DNA of 64,000 nt from Arsenicicoccus sp. oral taxon 190 (GTDB lineage: Bacteria > Actinomycetota > Actinomycetes > Actinomycetales > Dermatophilaceae), in contig NZ_CP012070.1 of the NCBI RefSeq assembly GCF_001189535.1, positions 1,922,001 through 1,986,000 on the forward strand. Direction: 5' to 3'. A program made the translations under genes and the position numbers. The notes beneath the pieces were generated by a model that was not told the origin of the DNA, searched no databases, and saw only the letters and a list, made by a program, of their open reading frames with translations. The number at the start of each line of letters is the position of its first letter. The first letter of the stretch is position 1. This document shows positions 28,067-36,143 of the stretch, one piece after another.

Positions 28067-29557
28067 GTGGCGACCCTCACCGACATCCTGCGCGCCGACA
28101 CCGAGCTCGACGCCTCCGACATCAACTGGCTGCGCCTCCTGGTCGGGGACTGGCAGATCCTGTCCGACCTGACCTTCGCGGACATGGTGCTGTGGGTGCC
28201 GACGGCGGCGGGGGAGTGGCTGATCGTCGCGCACGCCCGCCCGACGACGGGGCGGATGGTCTTCGCGGAGGACATCGTCGGCACCCGGATGCCGCGGCGG
28301 CGCCGCCCGGCGCTCAACGAGGCCTACGCCTCGGCGCGGATCGTGCGCGACCGCGACCCGGGGTGGATCGACGACGACGGGGTTCGCATCGACGCGATCC
28401 CGGTGGTGCACGAGGGGCGCGCGATCGCCGTGATGAGCCGGTGCACCAACCCGGCCTACCTGCGGGTGCCGAGCCGGCTGGAGCTCAGCTACATGTCCAC
28501 CGGGGACGCGCTGTGCCGGATGACGGCGTCGGGGGCGTTCCCGAGCAGCGAGGTGCCGACCGGTCAGCGCCGCGGCGCCCCGCGCATCGGCGACGGCATG
28601 CTGCGGCTGGACGTGGACGGGGTCATCACCTACGCCAGCCCCAACGCCGTGTCCGGGCTGCACCGCATCGGGCACGTCGGTCCGGTCATCGGGGCGGTGC
28701 TCGCGGAGATCACGACCGAGGCGCTGCGCGACCACGCGCCGGTGGACGAGACGCTCGCCCTCGTCGTGACGGGGCGCGCGCCCTGGCGCACCGAGGTGGA
28801 GACCCGGGCGGGGCACCTGACGATGCGGGCCATCCCGCTGACCGAGCGGGGCGAGCGGGTCGGCGCCCTCATCGTGATGCGCGACGTCAGCGAGCTGCGG
28901 CGCCGCGAGCGGGAGCTCATGACCAAGGACGCGACGATCCGGGAGATCCACCACCGCGTCAAGAACAACCTGCAGACCGTCGCGGCGGTGCTGCGGCTGC
29001 AGGCGCGCCGGCTGCCCCCGGGCGACGCGCGGGTCGCGCTCGACGAGGCAGTGCGGCGGGTGGGGACCATCGCGATGGTGCACGAGACGCTGAGCAAGGG
29101 CTTCGACGAGCAGGTGGACTTCGACGAGGTGGTCAAGCGCTCGATCAACGCCGTCGTGGAGGTCGCCCGCACGGAGGAGCCGGTGCGGGCGCGGCTCGAG
29201 GGCTCCTTCGGGCGGCTGCGCGCCGAGGACGCCACGTCGCTGTCGATGGTGATGGCCGAGCTGGTGTCCAACGCCGTGGAGCACGGCCTGTCGCCCGTCG
29301 GCGGGGACCTGGTCATCGAGGCGCGGCGGGGCCCGGACCCGCGGGGGACCGAGGACGACGGCGACCTGCTGACGGTCACGGTCTCGGACGACGGTGCCGG
29401 TCTGCCCGCCGACTTCACGCCGAATGGCGACAGCCTCGGCACCCAGATCGTCTCGAGCCTGGTGCAGGACCTGCGGGGCCGCATCACGTGGAGCGGCCGC
29501 GAGCCGCGGGGCACCGAGGTGAGGTTCACGGCGCGGCTGCGCAAGGCACCCGCCTGA
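28067..29557 (+). CDS. pdtaS: PdtaS-like sensor histidine kinase (HisKA_2/HWE type)
   Basis: Cytosolic histidine kinase that in mycobacteria pairs with the ANTAR RNA-binding regulator PdtaR and senses copper and nitric oxide. The 496-residue protein has an N-terminal GAF domain (about 5-145), a PAS domain (about 175-285), and the HisKA_2 phosphoacceptor motif REIHHRVKNNLQTVAAVLRL near residue 305, then a HATPase_c domain (AELVSNAVEHGL, DDGAGLP). There are no membrane helices. It is adjacent and convergent to whiB1, as in mycobacteria. No PdtaR gene is visible in the window. Confidence 0.92.
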   Translation: MATLTDILRADTELDASDINWLRLLVGDWQILSDLTFADMVLWVPTAAGEWLIVAHARPTTGRMVFAEDIVGTRMPRRRRPALNEAYASARIVRDRDPGWIDDDGVRIDAIPVVHEGRAIAVMSRCTNPAYLRVPSRLELSYMSTGDALCRMTASGAFPSSEVPTGQRRGAPRIGDGMLRLDVDGVITYASPNAVSGLHRIGHVGPVIGAVLAEITTEALRDHAPVDETLALVVTGRAPWRTEVETRAGHLTMRAIPLTERGERVGALIVMRDVSELRRRERELMTKDATIREIHHRVKNNLQTVAAVLRLQARRLPPGDARVALDEAVRRVGTIAMVHETLSKGFDEQVDFDEVVKRSINAVVEVARTEEPVRARLEGSFGRLRAEDATSLSMVMAELVSNAVEHGLSPVGGDLVIEARRGPDPRGTEDDGDLLTVTVSDDGAGLPADFTPNGDSLGTQIVSSLVQDLRGRITWSGREPRGTEVRFTARLRKAPA

Positions 29558-29559
29558 GC

Positions 29560-29625
29560 CGTCGCTGGGGTCGCTTGGGGTCGCGGCGGTCGCTCGGGTC
29601 GCGGCGGTCGCTGGGTCGCTGCCGT
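29560..29625. repeat. Short GGGTCGCGGCGGTCGCT tandem repeats
   Basis: Right after the kinase stop, a 17-base unit (29578-29594 and 29596-29612) is repeated exactly, flanked by partial TCGCTGGGG copies. It is noncoding and lies before the convergent terminator. Confidence 0.65.
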
Positions 29626-29651
29626 CGGTGGTCGAGGTGAGCGGACGGACG

Positions 29652-29693
29652 CCGACGGCGCCGCCACCCCTGGTCGGGTGACGGCGCCGTCGG
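29652..29693. terminator. Bidirectional terminator between pdtaS and whiB1
   Basis: Arms 29652-29669 and 29676-29693 pair at 17 of 18 positions with a 6-base loop. It lies between two convergent genes (pdtaS ends 29557, whiB1 ends 29724). Confidence 0.75.
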
Positions 29694-29723
29694 AGTCTGT
29701 GCGGGTGGTCCCGGGGGACGCGG

Positions 29724-29972
29724 TCAGCTGGCTCGGCGGGCCCGGGCGTTGCGGCGCTTGAGAGCGCGACGCTCGTCCTCGGACATGCCACCCCAGACGC
29801 CGGCGTCCTGGCCGGACTCGATGGCCCACTTGAGGCAGGTGTCCATCACGGGGCAGCGCCGGCACACGGCCTTGGCTTCCTCGATCTGCATGATGGCCGG
29901 TCCGGTGTTGCCGATCGGGAAGAACAGCTCCGGGTCCTCTTCAAGGCAGGCCGCGCGGTCGCGCCAGTCCAT
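29724..29972 (-). CDS. whiB1: WhiB1 iron-sulfur transcription factor
   Basis: Small [4Fe-4S] regulator that binds the principal sigma factor and responds to nitric oxide; essential in mycobacteria. The 82-residue product starts MDWRDRAACLEEDPELFF at 29972, after an AAGGAG ribosome site. The four cluster ligands are C9, C37, C40 and C46 (CxxCxxxxxC), with the GVWGG turn near residues 59-63 and a basic C-terminal tail (RALKRRNARARR). Length and cysteine spacing are those of WhiB1. The neighbourhood (pdtaS convergent) matches mycobacteria. Confidence 0.95.
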   Translation of the reverse strand: MDWRDRAACLEEDPELFFPIGNTGPAIMQIEEAKAVCRRCPVMDTCLKWAIESGQDAGVWGGMSEDERRALKRRNARARRAS

Positions 29973-30322
29973 CTTGATCCTGCTCCTTGCATTGACGAAG
30001 CGGCCTGGGTGCGAGGGGGCATCCAGGGCGGCGGTACCCTTGTGGGCAGTCGCCATGTGTCGTCCAACGTGGGACGGCTCCGGTGTGTTCCGACACCGTG
30101 TCGTCCAGCCTCACAGATCGCCCGACGGACGCACAAGAGGTGACGCCTGTCGTCGTCGTCACCCTGCGGCGACGGGCTGTTTGATCGAGCAAGGCCGGAT
30201 GCACACCGACTCATTAGTCTAGGGACTGCGTCCACCATTTGACTAGATGTGGGCGCAAGATCAGGGCCGAACGTGCGACGCCGAGCCACGGTCGGTCTAG
30301 ACCTCCCGGAGGATAGCTAACT
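29973..30322. promoter_or_regulatory. 350-base divergent regulatory gap of whiB1
   Basis: This gap is less GC-rich than its surroundings. TTAGTCTAGGG at 30214-30224 contains overlapping -10 boxes for both strands: TAGTCT forward (30215-30220) and TAGACT reverse (30216-30221), which would give whiB1 a leader of about 240 nt. A perfect 10-base palindrome GGTCTAGACC lies at 30294-30303, followed by a GGAGGA ribosome site for the 30323 gene. No tRNA or known riboswitch was recognised. Confidence 0.5.
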
Positions 30323-30724
30323 GTGAGTGATCGTCGGCAGCCGTCCGTCGCTGGTGCCGCGGGCAGCCAGGTGTGGGCCGCGCTGGTCCTCGGGGTCGAG
30401 GCGGTGGTCGCGGTGGTCGCGGCGGCCTGGTGGGGCTGGGAGATCGCGCAGGGTCACACCCGCGAGGTGGCCCGGTCGGTGGTGGAGCTGGTGCTCTTCC
30501 TGCTGGCGGCTGCGGGGTTCGTGGCCCTCGCCGGGGGCCTGCTGCGCGGCGCCCGGTGGCCCCGGACCCCGACGGTGGTGTGGCACGGCCTGCTCGCGCC
30601 GGTCGCGGTGAGCCTGTGGCAGAGCGGCGAGGTGGTCGTGGCGGCGCTGGTGACCCTGGGGATCACGGTGGCGGTGCTGGGGATCCTGCTGTCGCGCCCG
30701 GCGCCGACCGACGGCCGAGGCTGA
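30323..30724 (+). CDS. Small integral membrane protein of unknown function
   Basis: A 133-residue protein that starts at GTG 30323, 8 bases after GGAGGA. It has four predicted membrane helices at about residues 17-42, 50-74, 83-97 and 103-124 with short charged loops, and no recognised motif. It is transcribed away from whiB1 and converges with the crcB operon. The gap to crcB (30725-30823) holds only a short direct repeat (GCTCTGCGGCT twice). Confidence 0.65.
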   Translation: MSDRRQPSVAGAAGSQVWAALVLGVEAVVAVVAAAWWGWEIAQGHTREVARSVVELVLFLLAAAGFVALAGGLLRGARWPRTPTVVWHGLLAPVAVSLWQSGEVVVAALVTLGITVAVLGILLSRPAPTDGRG

Positions 30725-30823
30725 GAGAGGGCCGTCGGGGCTGCGCTCTGCGGCTCCCGCTCTGCGGCTGCCGGGGCGGGCGGGCCCGGTCAGTGACGGT
30801 GCGCTCAGGTGCCGGGGGTGGGC

Positions 30824-31201
30824 TCAGCCGCCGGCGAGGGCCCACCCGATGGCGGCGGCGAGCACGCCGCCGAGCACGTTGCCGCCGAGGTAGGTCGCGA
30901 GCATCGGCCAGTCGCGCCGGTGGGCGAGCTCGGCGCAGCCGACGGCGAGTGCCGACCAGCTGCCGAGGCTGCCGGCGAGACCCATGCCGAGCAGGGCGTA
31001 GGCGGGTTGGGCGAGTCGGCCGGTGGCGTACCAGTGCAGCATCAGCCCGATGAGCAGCGACGCGAGGACGTCGCTGATGGTGGTGGCGATGGCGCCGCGG
31101 GGCAGCTCGTCGCGCGACGGGGCGCGCAGCGCGATGGCGTAGCGCGCCATCGCGCCGATGCCGGCGCCGACGGCCAGGCACAGGGTGTCGACGAGCCTCA
31201 C
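30824..31201 (-). CDS. crcB: CrcB/Fluc fluoride channel subunit, degenerate in pore residues
   Basis: Fluc channels are dual-topology dimers that expel fluoride; many actinobacteria make two subunits. This 125-residue protein has four membrane helices and the family start motif VGAGIGAMARYAI. The helix-2 motif TxxxN...G reads TTISDVLASLLIG, with aspartate in place of the conserved asparagine, and the helix-3 TTFSTF box is replaced by GSWSALAVG. It starts at GTG 31201, overlapping the stop of the second crcB gene (GTGA), so both are made from one operon and probably pair as a heterodimer. Confidence 0.85.
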   Translation of the reverse strand: MRLVDTLCLAVGAGIGAMARYAIALRAPSRDELPRGAIATTISDVLASLLIGLMLHWYATGRLAQPAYALLGMGLAGSLGSWSALAVGCAELAHRRDWPMLATYLGGNVLGGVLAAAIGWALAGG

Positions 31202-31737
31202 CGGCGCCACCGCCGGCGCTCGTGCTGCACGGGGGAGGCGGCCTGGCCGCGGTCGCGGGAGCGGATGGGGTGCTGGTAGCCGCTCGGGCCCTGGCGGGCG
31301 TCCCGGCCGTCGCCGCTGCCGGGTCGGGAGAGTCGGGTGAGGTGCTCGCGCGAGGGCAGGTCGCCCATGGCGACGGCCACACCGGCCCACGCGGCGGAGA
31401 CGCCGACGAGCACGGCGGCGAGCAGGTAGACGATGGCCGTGACGAGGTGCTCGGGCGCGAGCAGCAGGATCTCGCCGGTGAAGAGCCCGAAGGTGGTGAA
31501 GGAGCCGAGCGCGCCGGTGAGGAAGCCCAACGACCAGAGCGGTCCGCGGCGCAGCAGGGTGGGGGTGAGCAGTCCCGCGAGCCCGCACCCGATGGCCTGG
31601 GTGAGCAGCAGCGCGGTGGGGAAGTGGGAGTCGTCCAGGGGGATGAGCTCGCTGATCCCGGCCCGCAGGAGGGCGCCTCCGACGGCCCCGACGGCGACCA
31701 CGGCGAAGCGCGTCGCGGGGGTCGGTGGTGGGCTCAC
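31198..31737 (-). CDS. crcB: CrcB/Fluc fluoride channel subunit with extended C-terminus
   Basis: A 179-residue Fluc family protein. Four membrane helices lie at about 8-28, 42-60, 68-92 and 98-122; a basic, glutamine-rich cytoplasmic tail of about 50 residues is unusual for the family (normally about 125-130 residues). GAVGGALLRAG matches the N-terminal motif and GSFTTFGLF keeps the helix-3 phenylalanine box, but the helix-2 asparagine position reads glutamine (LLLTQAIG). It is overlapped at both ends: GTGA with the FHA-FtsK gene upstream and with the second crcB downstream. Confidence 0.85.
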   Translation of the reverse strand: MSPPPTPATRFAVVAVGAVGGALLRAGISELIPLDDSHFPTALLLTQAIGCGLAGLLTPTLLRRGPLWSLGFLTGALGSFTTFGLFTGEILLLAPEHLVTAIVYLLAAVLVGVSAAWAGVAVAMGDLPSREHLTRLSRPGSGDGRDARQGPSGYQHPIRSRDRGQAASPVQHERRRWRR

Positions 31738-34700
31738 CCGACGATTGTGCCCGCTGTTGGCCCGAGGTGGGCGGGCGGACCGCCGCGCGGCGCCAGGTCG
31801 AGGTGCCCGACCTGGACCACCAGGGTCCGCCCCGCGTGGACGAGCACGCCCCGGCCGGGGGGAGGGTTGTGCAGGCGCGGCACGGGCACCCCGAGCAGGT
31901 CGCCGTCGGAGGCGTGGCGGGGCTGCAGGACGATGCCGGTGGTGGCACGCCGCAGCTCCGCGGGCAGGCCCCGGTAGGTGGTGGCGAGCTGCGCGGTGGT
32001 GCCGGCGGCGACCACGACCGGCTGCGGCGGGTTGGACCCGCGTAGACGACCGACGACGGCGGTGGCACGGCGGGCGGCCTCGACGCAGACCGCCTCGACG
32101 GGGCTGTCCACGAGCAGGTCGACGCCGTCGACGAGGAGCACCGCTCCGGGATGCCGGTCCAGGTGGGCACGCAGCAGGTCGGCGTCGTGCGGCCCGGCAA
32201 CGGTCGCCCCGGCTTCGCGGGCCCAGTCCGCCAACGGAGAACGTCCCGGGGTGACCACCACGAGCCGCTCGGCGGGCGCCGTCGGAGGCTGGGCGGACGC
32301 CGTCCCAGGCTCGGCCGGCCGGTCGAGGTGTGCCCGGGCCAGGACGGCGAGCGCGGTCGAACGCCCGCTCCCCGGGGGCCCGAGCACGGCGACGACGCCG
32401 GGTGAGGGGAGCGGCATACGCACCGGGGTGGCCTCGTCACCACCGAGCCCGACGGCTCCGGGGCACGCTCGCGAGAGCTCGTCGAGGTCCGCGCGGGCCG
32501 GCAGGGGGACGAGCCGCAGCGGCGGGCGGGCCGGCGGCGCCAGGGTGGCGGCCAGCGCCGGCGTGACGCGCTGCGCCTGCACCAGCTGCACCTCGGCGTG
32601 GTCACCGCTGCGCAGCGCGCGTCCAGGGGGCTGGTGGTCCGGGCGGGCCTGGGCGGGGATGCCGCACAGGGCGAGGTCCGCCGCGTCGGTGAGCTGCAGC
32701 ACGAGCCGTTCGCCCAGGTGGGCCGCCAGGGAGGAGGTGAGGAGCGACCGGTCGCCCGCGATCGCTGTGACGAGCCCACCCGCGGGTCCGTCGCGCAGCA
32801 GCGCGACCATCGCGTCCTGGAGGGTCGCGGCGAGCAGCGGGTCGGCTCCGGCGAGCACGGCGTCCCACCGGTCGACGAGCAGCAGCACCCGGGGAGCGTC
32901 CGGTGCGCGGTCGTGGCAGGAGGCCGCGAGCCGCCGCAACAGCTGCACCGTCCGCTGCGGGTCGTCACGGGTCACCCGGGTCCCGCAGTGGGGCAGCAGG
33001 GGGAGGTCGTCCAGGCTGTTGCCGCCGTCGACCACGTGGACGTGCAGCTGCTCGGCCACGCCCGGCGTGGCGGCGGCCGCGGTGGCGAGCGCCCGCAACG
33101 CCGTCGTCCGGCCCGTGCGGTGGGTGCCCACGACGGCGAGGTGCCGCCCTGCGGCCAGGTCCAGGACGTGGACGGCGCGGCTCTGCTGGTCCGGAAGATC
33201 GGCCAGGCCCAAGGGGATCCGCGTCGAGGACGAGACCGGCAGGTCGGCTGCCACGACCTGGTCGGGGAGCGGCGGGAGCCACGGGCTGCGGGGGGTGGGG
33301 CGCCCGGCCGCGGCGGTGCGGACGCTGCGGACGAGGACGCTCAGCTCGGTGGGTCGGTCCGCGTCGGGTCCTGGCGCGGGGCTGACCGTGGGGCGCCCGT
33401 CCACCTCCACCAGGACGGGAGGGACCGCGCCGGTCGGGGCAGGAGCGCCGGCCCAGGCCGTCTGGAAGGTCTGCAGGCCCTGGTCGCCGGCGCGCCACAG
33501 CGCCCGCCCGGGGGCGCGGTCGCTGATCCGTGCCGCGTCGGGCGCCTCCAGGACATCCTCGGAGTCGGCCCGGTCGCGCATGCGCAGCGCGATCCGGGCG
33601 TTGACGTTGGCCCGGATGTCGGCCGTCACCACGCCGGCGGGGCGCTGTGTGGCCAGCACCAGGTGCACGCCCAACGACCGCCCCACGGCGGCCACGGCGA
33701 GCACGCCCGTCACGAACTCGGGCAGCTCTGCCGCCAGCATCCGGAACTCGTCGATGACGATGACGAGCCGGGGCAGCGGTGGGTCGTGGGGTCCTCGGCG
33801 GTGGTCGTAGGCCGCGAGGTCGGCCGCCCCCGCGTCGCGCAGGACGCGCTCGCGGTAGGTCAGCTCGGCCCGCAGCGACGCCAAGGCTCGGCGTGCGAGG
33901 TGCGGGTCCAGGTCGGTGATGAGGCCGCACGTGTGGGGCAGCTCCGAGCACTCGGCGAACGCCGCGCCGCCCTTGTAGTCGACCAGCAGGAAGGTGAGCT
34001 CGTCCGGAGGCAGCGCCAGCGCGAGCCCGGCGACGAGGGTCTGCAGCAGCTCGGACTTGCCTGACCCGGTGGTGCCGCCGACCAGGACGTGGGGTCCGTC
34101 GGCGACGAGGTCCAGCAGCACCGGCCCTGACCCGGTGTGTCCGAGCGGGGCGACGGGCCCCCGCGTCGGTGCCTGCCAAGCAGCTCGTATGCCGTCCGGG
34201 TCGGACAGGTCCAGCGGCGAGACGTCGGACAGGACGACACGGTCCGGCGGTGGTGACCAGCCCGCTGCGGGCGCCGCGCTGGTGAGCGGGGCGAGGTGGC
34301 CCGCGATCTCGCTGGTCCAGCCGTCGGCGGCGAGGTCCGGCACGACGGCGGTGTGCATCGTGCCGTCAGGACGACCGACCGTCGCGGTGCCGTCCGGCGC
34401 CAGGCGCATCCAGGCACCCACGGTGGCGGGCACCCCGTCCTCACGCTCGGACACCGCGACGACCAGGGGGCCGCCACGCTGCGCGGGTGACGGGGCCAGG
34501 CGGCGCACCAGCGCCCCGGCCGCGGGGTGGTCGGCGTCGGTGACCACGACGATCTCCCGCGCGGTGGTGGCCTCCGGGGCGCCGAGCCCGGGGCCGGCCG
34601 GTGGGTCGCCGGCCGTCCCCACCAGCCGTGCGCACAGGGCCTCGGCGTCGCTGCTGCCGATCACCATCGGGGGTCCGGCGTGCGGCAACCAGCGGACCCA

Positions 34701-35960
34701 TGACCAGCGACGGCACCCCCGCTCGGACGGGCACAGCACGTGCAGCCGGATCGTGCCCGGGGGCATCCCCGCAGCCAGGGAGCCCAGGGCCGCCGAGACG
34801 GCCCGCCCGGCACCGGGTCCTCCGACGCCGAGGGAGCCCGCGGCCGCCAGGTCCAGCTCGACGGGCGCGTTGCGCAGCGCGACCCCCTCGACGCCGTCAC
34901 CTTCGGGTCCGCAGGACCGGACGAGCACGTGCGAGGGGATGTCGGCGCGGCCCAGCCGTAGCGGCAGGGACCCGTCGGGGGCGCTCGGTTGCCACAGCCG
35001 CGGCCCGCGGGAGCGCGCGACCAGCAACGCCGAGGCGGGGTCGAGGGTCCGGGCCTCTAGGGTGGCGAGCTCCCGGCGGGCTGCCTGCTCCACGGCCCGG
35101 TCGAGCTCGCGCAGGGCCTCACGATGCTGCTCGGCGTCGCGAGAGTGGCTGCGGCGGCGTGCCCGTCGGTCGGTCAGGAAGGTCGCCAGGACCATGACCG
35201 GCCCGAGCAGCCCGAATGCCAGCAGGTACGGCGCCCGCACCACCGCCGCCAGGACGCCGGCCGCGAGCAGCGGGAGAGCCAGGGTCAGCCAGGGGAACGG
35301 GCGTGGCCCGTCCGGCGCGGGGGGCCGGGGGCGCTCGAGGGTGGTCTGCTCCACGACCCGCCGGGGCGCCGGTGCGGGCCGGACGCCCAGCCGCCCCTCG
35401 CCGTCGGGCTCGACGGGGCGCGTCCGGGGTGCCCGCACGACGGCCACGGTGGAGCGGCCCAGCCGCAGCGGGACCCCCACCGTGAGAGCTCGTGGCCCCT
35501 GGGCCACCTCGTCGTCCACCTCGGAGCCGTTGGTCGACCCGGCGTCGACGAGGGCCACGCCGGCGTCGTCCACCGACAGCACGGCGTGGTGCCGGGACAG
35601 AGCTGGGTCCGGGATCGTGAGGTCGCAGTCCGGGTGCCGGCCGAGCGCCAGGTGACCGGACGCGAGGGGGAGCACCAGCCCGGCGGCCGGGCCTCCCAGC
35701 ACGGCGAGCAGCAGGGGGCTGGGCGCCGCCGGCGCGGTCGCGCCGTCGGTGGTCACCACCGCGCCGCGAAGGAGCGGGGGCACCCCCACGACCGCGTCGT
35801 CCGGGAGCCGGCGGCCGTCGATGCGGCATACGGCACCGGCGGGAAGGGCCTGCTCGGCGCACAGCTCGTCCCGCACGAGCACCCAAGGCGTGCCCGGGGC
35901 ACACGTGATCGTGACCAGCGCGTCGTTGCCGCTCCGGCGCAGCACCAGGTCCAGCCGCAT
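31734..35960 (-). CDS. FHA-FtsK/SpoIIIE-type membrane ATPase (EssC/EccC-like)
   Basis: A 1408-residue membrane-anchored ATPase with the EssC/YukBA-like layout seen in type VII secretion motors. An N-terminal beta-rich domain (1-95) is followed by an FHA domain at about 120-180 (ALGRHPDCDLTIPDPALSRHHAVL, STNGS), two membrane helices at about 225-265, and three FtsK-type ATPase modules. Module 1 (Walker A GGTTGSGKSEL, about residue 630; LVIVIDEFRML; LATQRPAG) is canonical. Modules 2 (GTHRTGRTT, about 950) and 3 (GPPGSGRST, about 1198) have arginine for the Walker lysine. No WXG100 gene is adjacent. The gene is divergent from the Tad operon, and its stop overlaps crcB. Confidence 0.88.
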   Translation of the reverse strand: MRLDLVLRRSGNDALVTITCAPGTPWVLVRDELCAEQALPAGAVCRIDGRRLPDDAVVGVPPLLRGAVVTTDGATAPAAPSPLLLAVLGGPAAGLVLPLASGHLALGRHPDCDLTIPDPALSRHHAVLSVDDAGVALVDAGSTNGSEVDDEVAQGPRALTVGVPLRLGRSTVAVVRAPRTRPVEPDGEGRLGVRPAPAPRRVVEQTTLERPRPPAPDGPRPFPWLTLALPLLAAGVLAAVVRAPYLLAFGLLGPVMVLATFLTDRRARRRSHSRDAEQHREALRELDRAVEQAARRELATLEARTLDPASALLVARSRGPRLWQPSAPDGSLPLRLGRADIPSHVLVRSCGPEGDGVEGVALRNAPVELDLAAAGSLGVGGPGAGRAVSAALGSLAAGMPPGTIRLHVLCPSERGCRRWSWVRWLPHAGPPMVIGSSDAEALCARLVGTAGDPPAGPGLGAPEATTAREIVVVTDADHPAAGALVRRLAPSPAQRGGPLVVAVSEREDGVPATVGAWMRLAPDGTATVGRPDGTMHTAVVPDLAADGWTSEIAGHLAPLTSAAPAAGWSPPPDRVVLSDVSPLDLSDPDGIRAAWQAPTRGPVAPLGHTGSGPVLLDLVADGPHVLVGGTTGSGKSELLQTLVAGLALALPPDELTFLLVDYKGGAAFAECSELPHTCGLITDLDPHLARRALASLRAELTYRERVLRDAGAADLAAYDHRRGPHDPPLPRLVIVIDEFRMLAAELPEFVTGVLAVAAVGRSLGVHLVLATQRPAGVVTADIRANVNARIALRMRDRADSEDVLEAPDAARISDRAPGRALWRAGDQGLQTFQTAWAGAPAPTGAVPPVLVEVDGRPTVSPAPGPDADRPTELSVLVRSVRTAAAGRPTPRSPWLPPLPDQVVAADLPVSSSTRIPLGLADLPDQQSRAVHVLDLAAGRHLAVVGTHRTGRTTALRALATAAAATPGVAEQLHVHVVDGGNSLDDLPLLPHCGTRVTRDDPQRTVQLLRRLAASCHDRAPDAPRVLLLVDRWDAVLAGADPLLAATLQDAMVALLRDGPAGGLVTAIAGDRSLLTSSLAAHLGERLVLQLTDAADLALCGIPAQARPDHQPPGRALRSGDHAEVQLVQAQRVTPALAATLAPPARPPLRLVPLPARADLDELSRACPGAVGLGGDEATPVRMPLPSPGVVAVLGPPGSGRSTALAVLARAHLDRPAEPGTASAQPPTAPAERLVVVTPGRSPLADWAREAGATVAGPHDADLLRAHLDRHPGAVLLVDGVDLLVDSPVEAVCVEAARRATAVVGRLRGSNPPQPVVVAAGTTAQLATTYRGLPAELRRATTGIVLQPRHASDGDLLGVPVPRLHNPPPGRGVLVHAGRTLVVQVGHLDLAPRGGPPAHLGPTAGTIVG

Positions 35961-36022
35961 GCCTCACCCCGTCCTCCGTCCGAAGGGCCAGGATGCGCTG
36001 CCGGAACCGGCGACCCCGCCGG

Positions 36023-36071
36023 TTATCCACAGGTCGCGGCGAGTGGTCGTGGCAGTCCGTGTCGTCCACAG
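36023..36071. promoter_or_regulatory. Direct pair of CTGTGGAYRA motifs between FHA-FtsK and tadA
   Basis: On the minus strand CTGTGGATAA (36032-36023) and CTGTGGACGA (36071-36062) are in the same orientation, 39 bases apart, in the 183-base divergent gap. The forward sequence of the first contains TTATCCACA, a consensus DnaA box. They match the motifs at comF and cpaB. Confidence 0.5.
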
Positions 36072-36111
36072 CCATTCAGGTGGATCTGCCCGGGAGCGCG
36101 GCTTTCCTCCC

Positions 36112-36117
36112 TAGATT
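36112..36117 (+). promoter_or_regulatory. -10 box (TAGATT) for the Tad operon
   Basis: TAGATT lies 27 bases before the tadA ATG, which has a GAAGGAG ribosome site at 36131-36137. It is about 40 bases downstream of the nearer CTGTGGAYRA motif. Confidence 0.5.
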
Positions 36118-36143
36118 GGCGAGGCCCGACGAAGGAGCTCCAC

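Noticed and set aside
36021..36032. DnaA box TTATCCACA as sign of a replication origin
   Set aside because: Boxes are isolated (also one at 16354), with no AT-rich unwinding region and no dnaA, dnaN or parAB genes nearby; interpreted as part of a shared regulatory motif.
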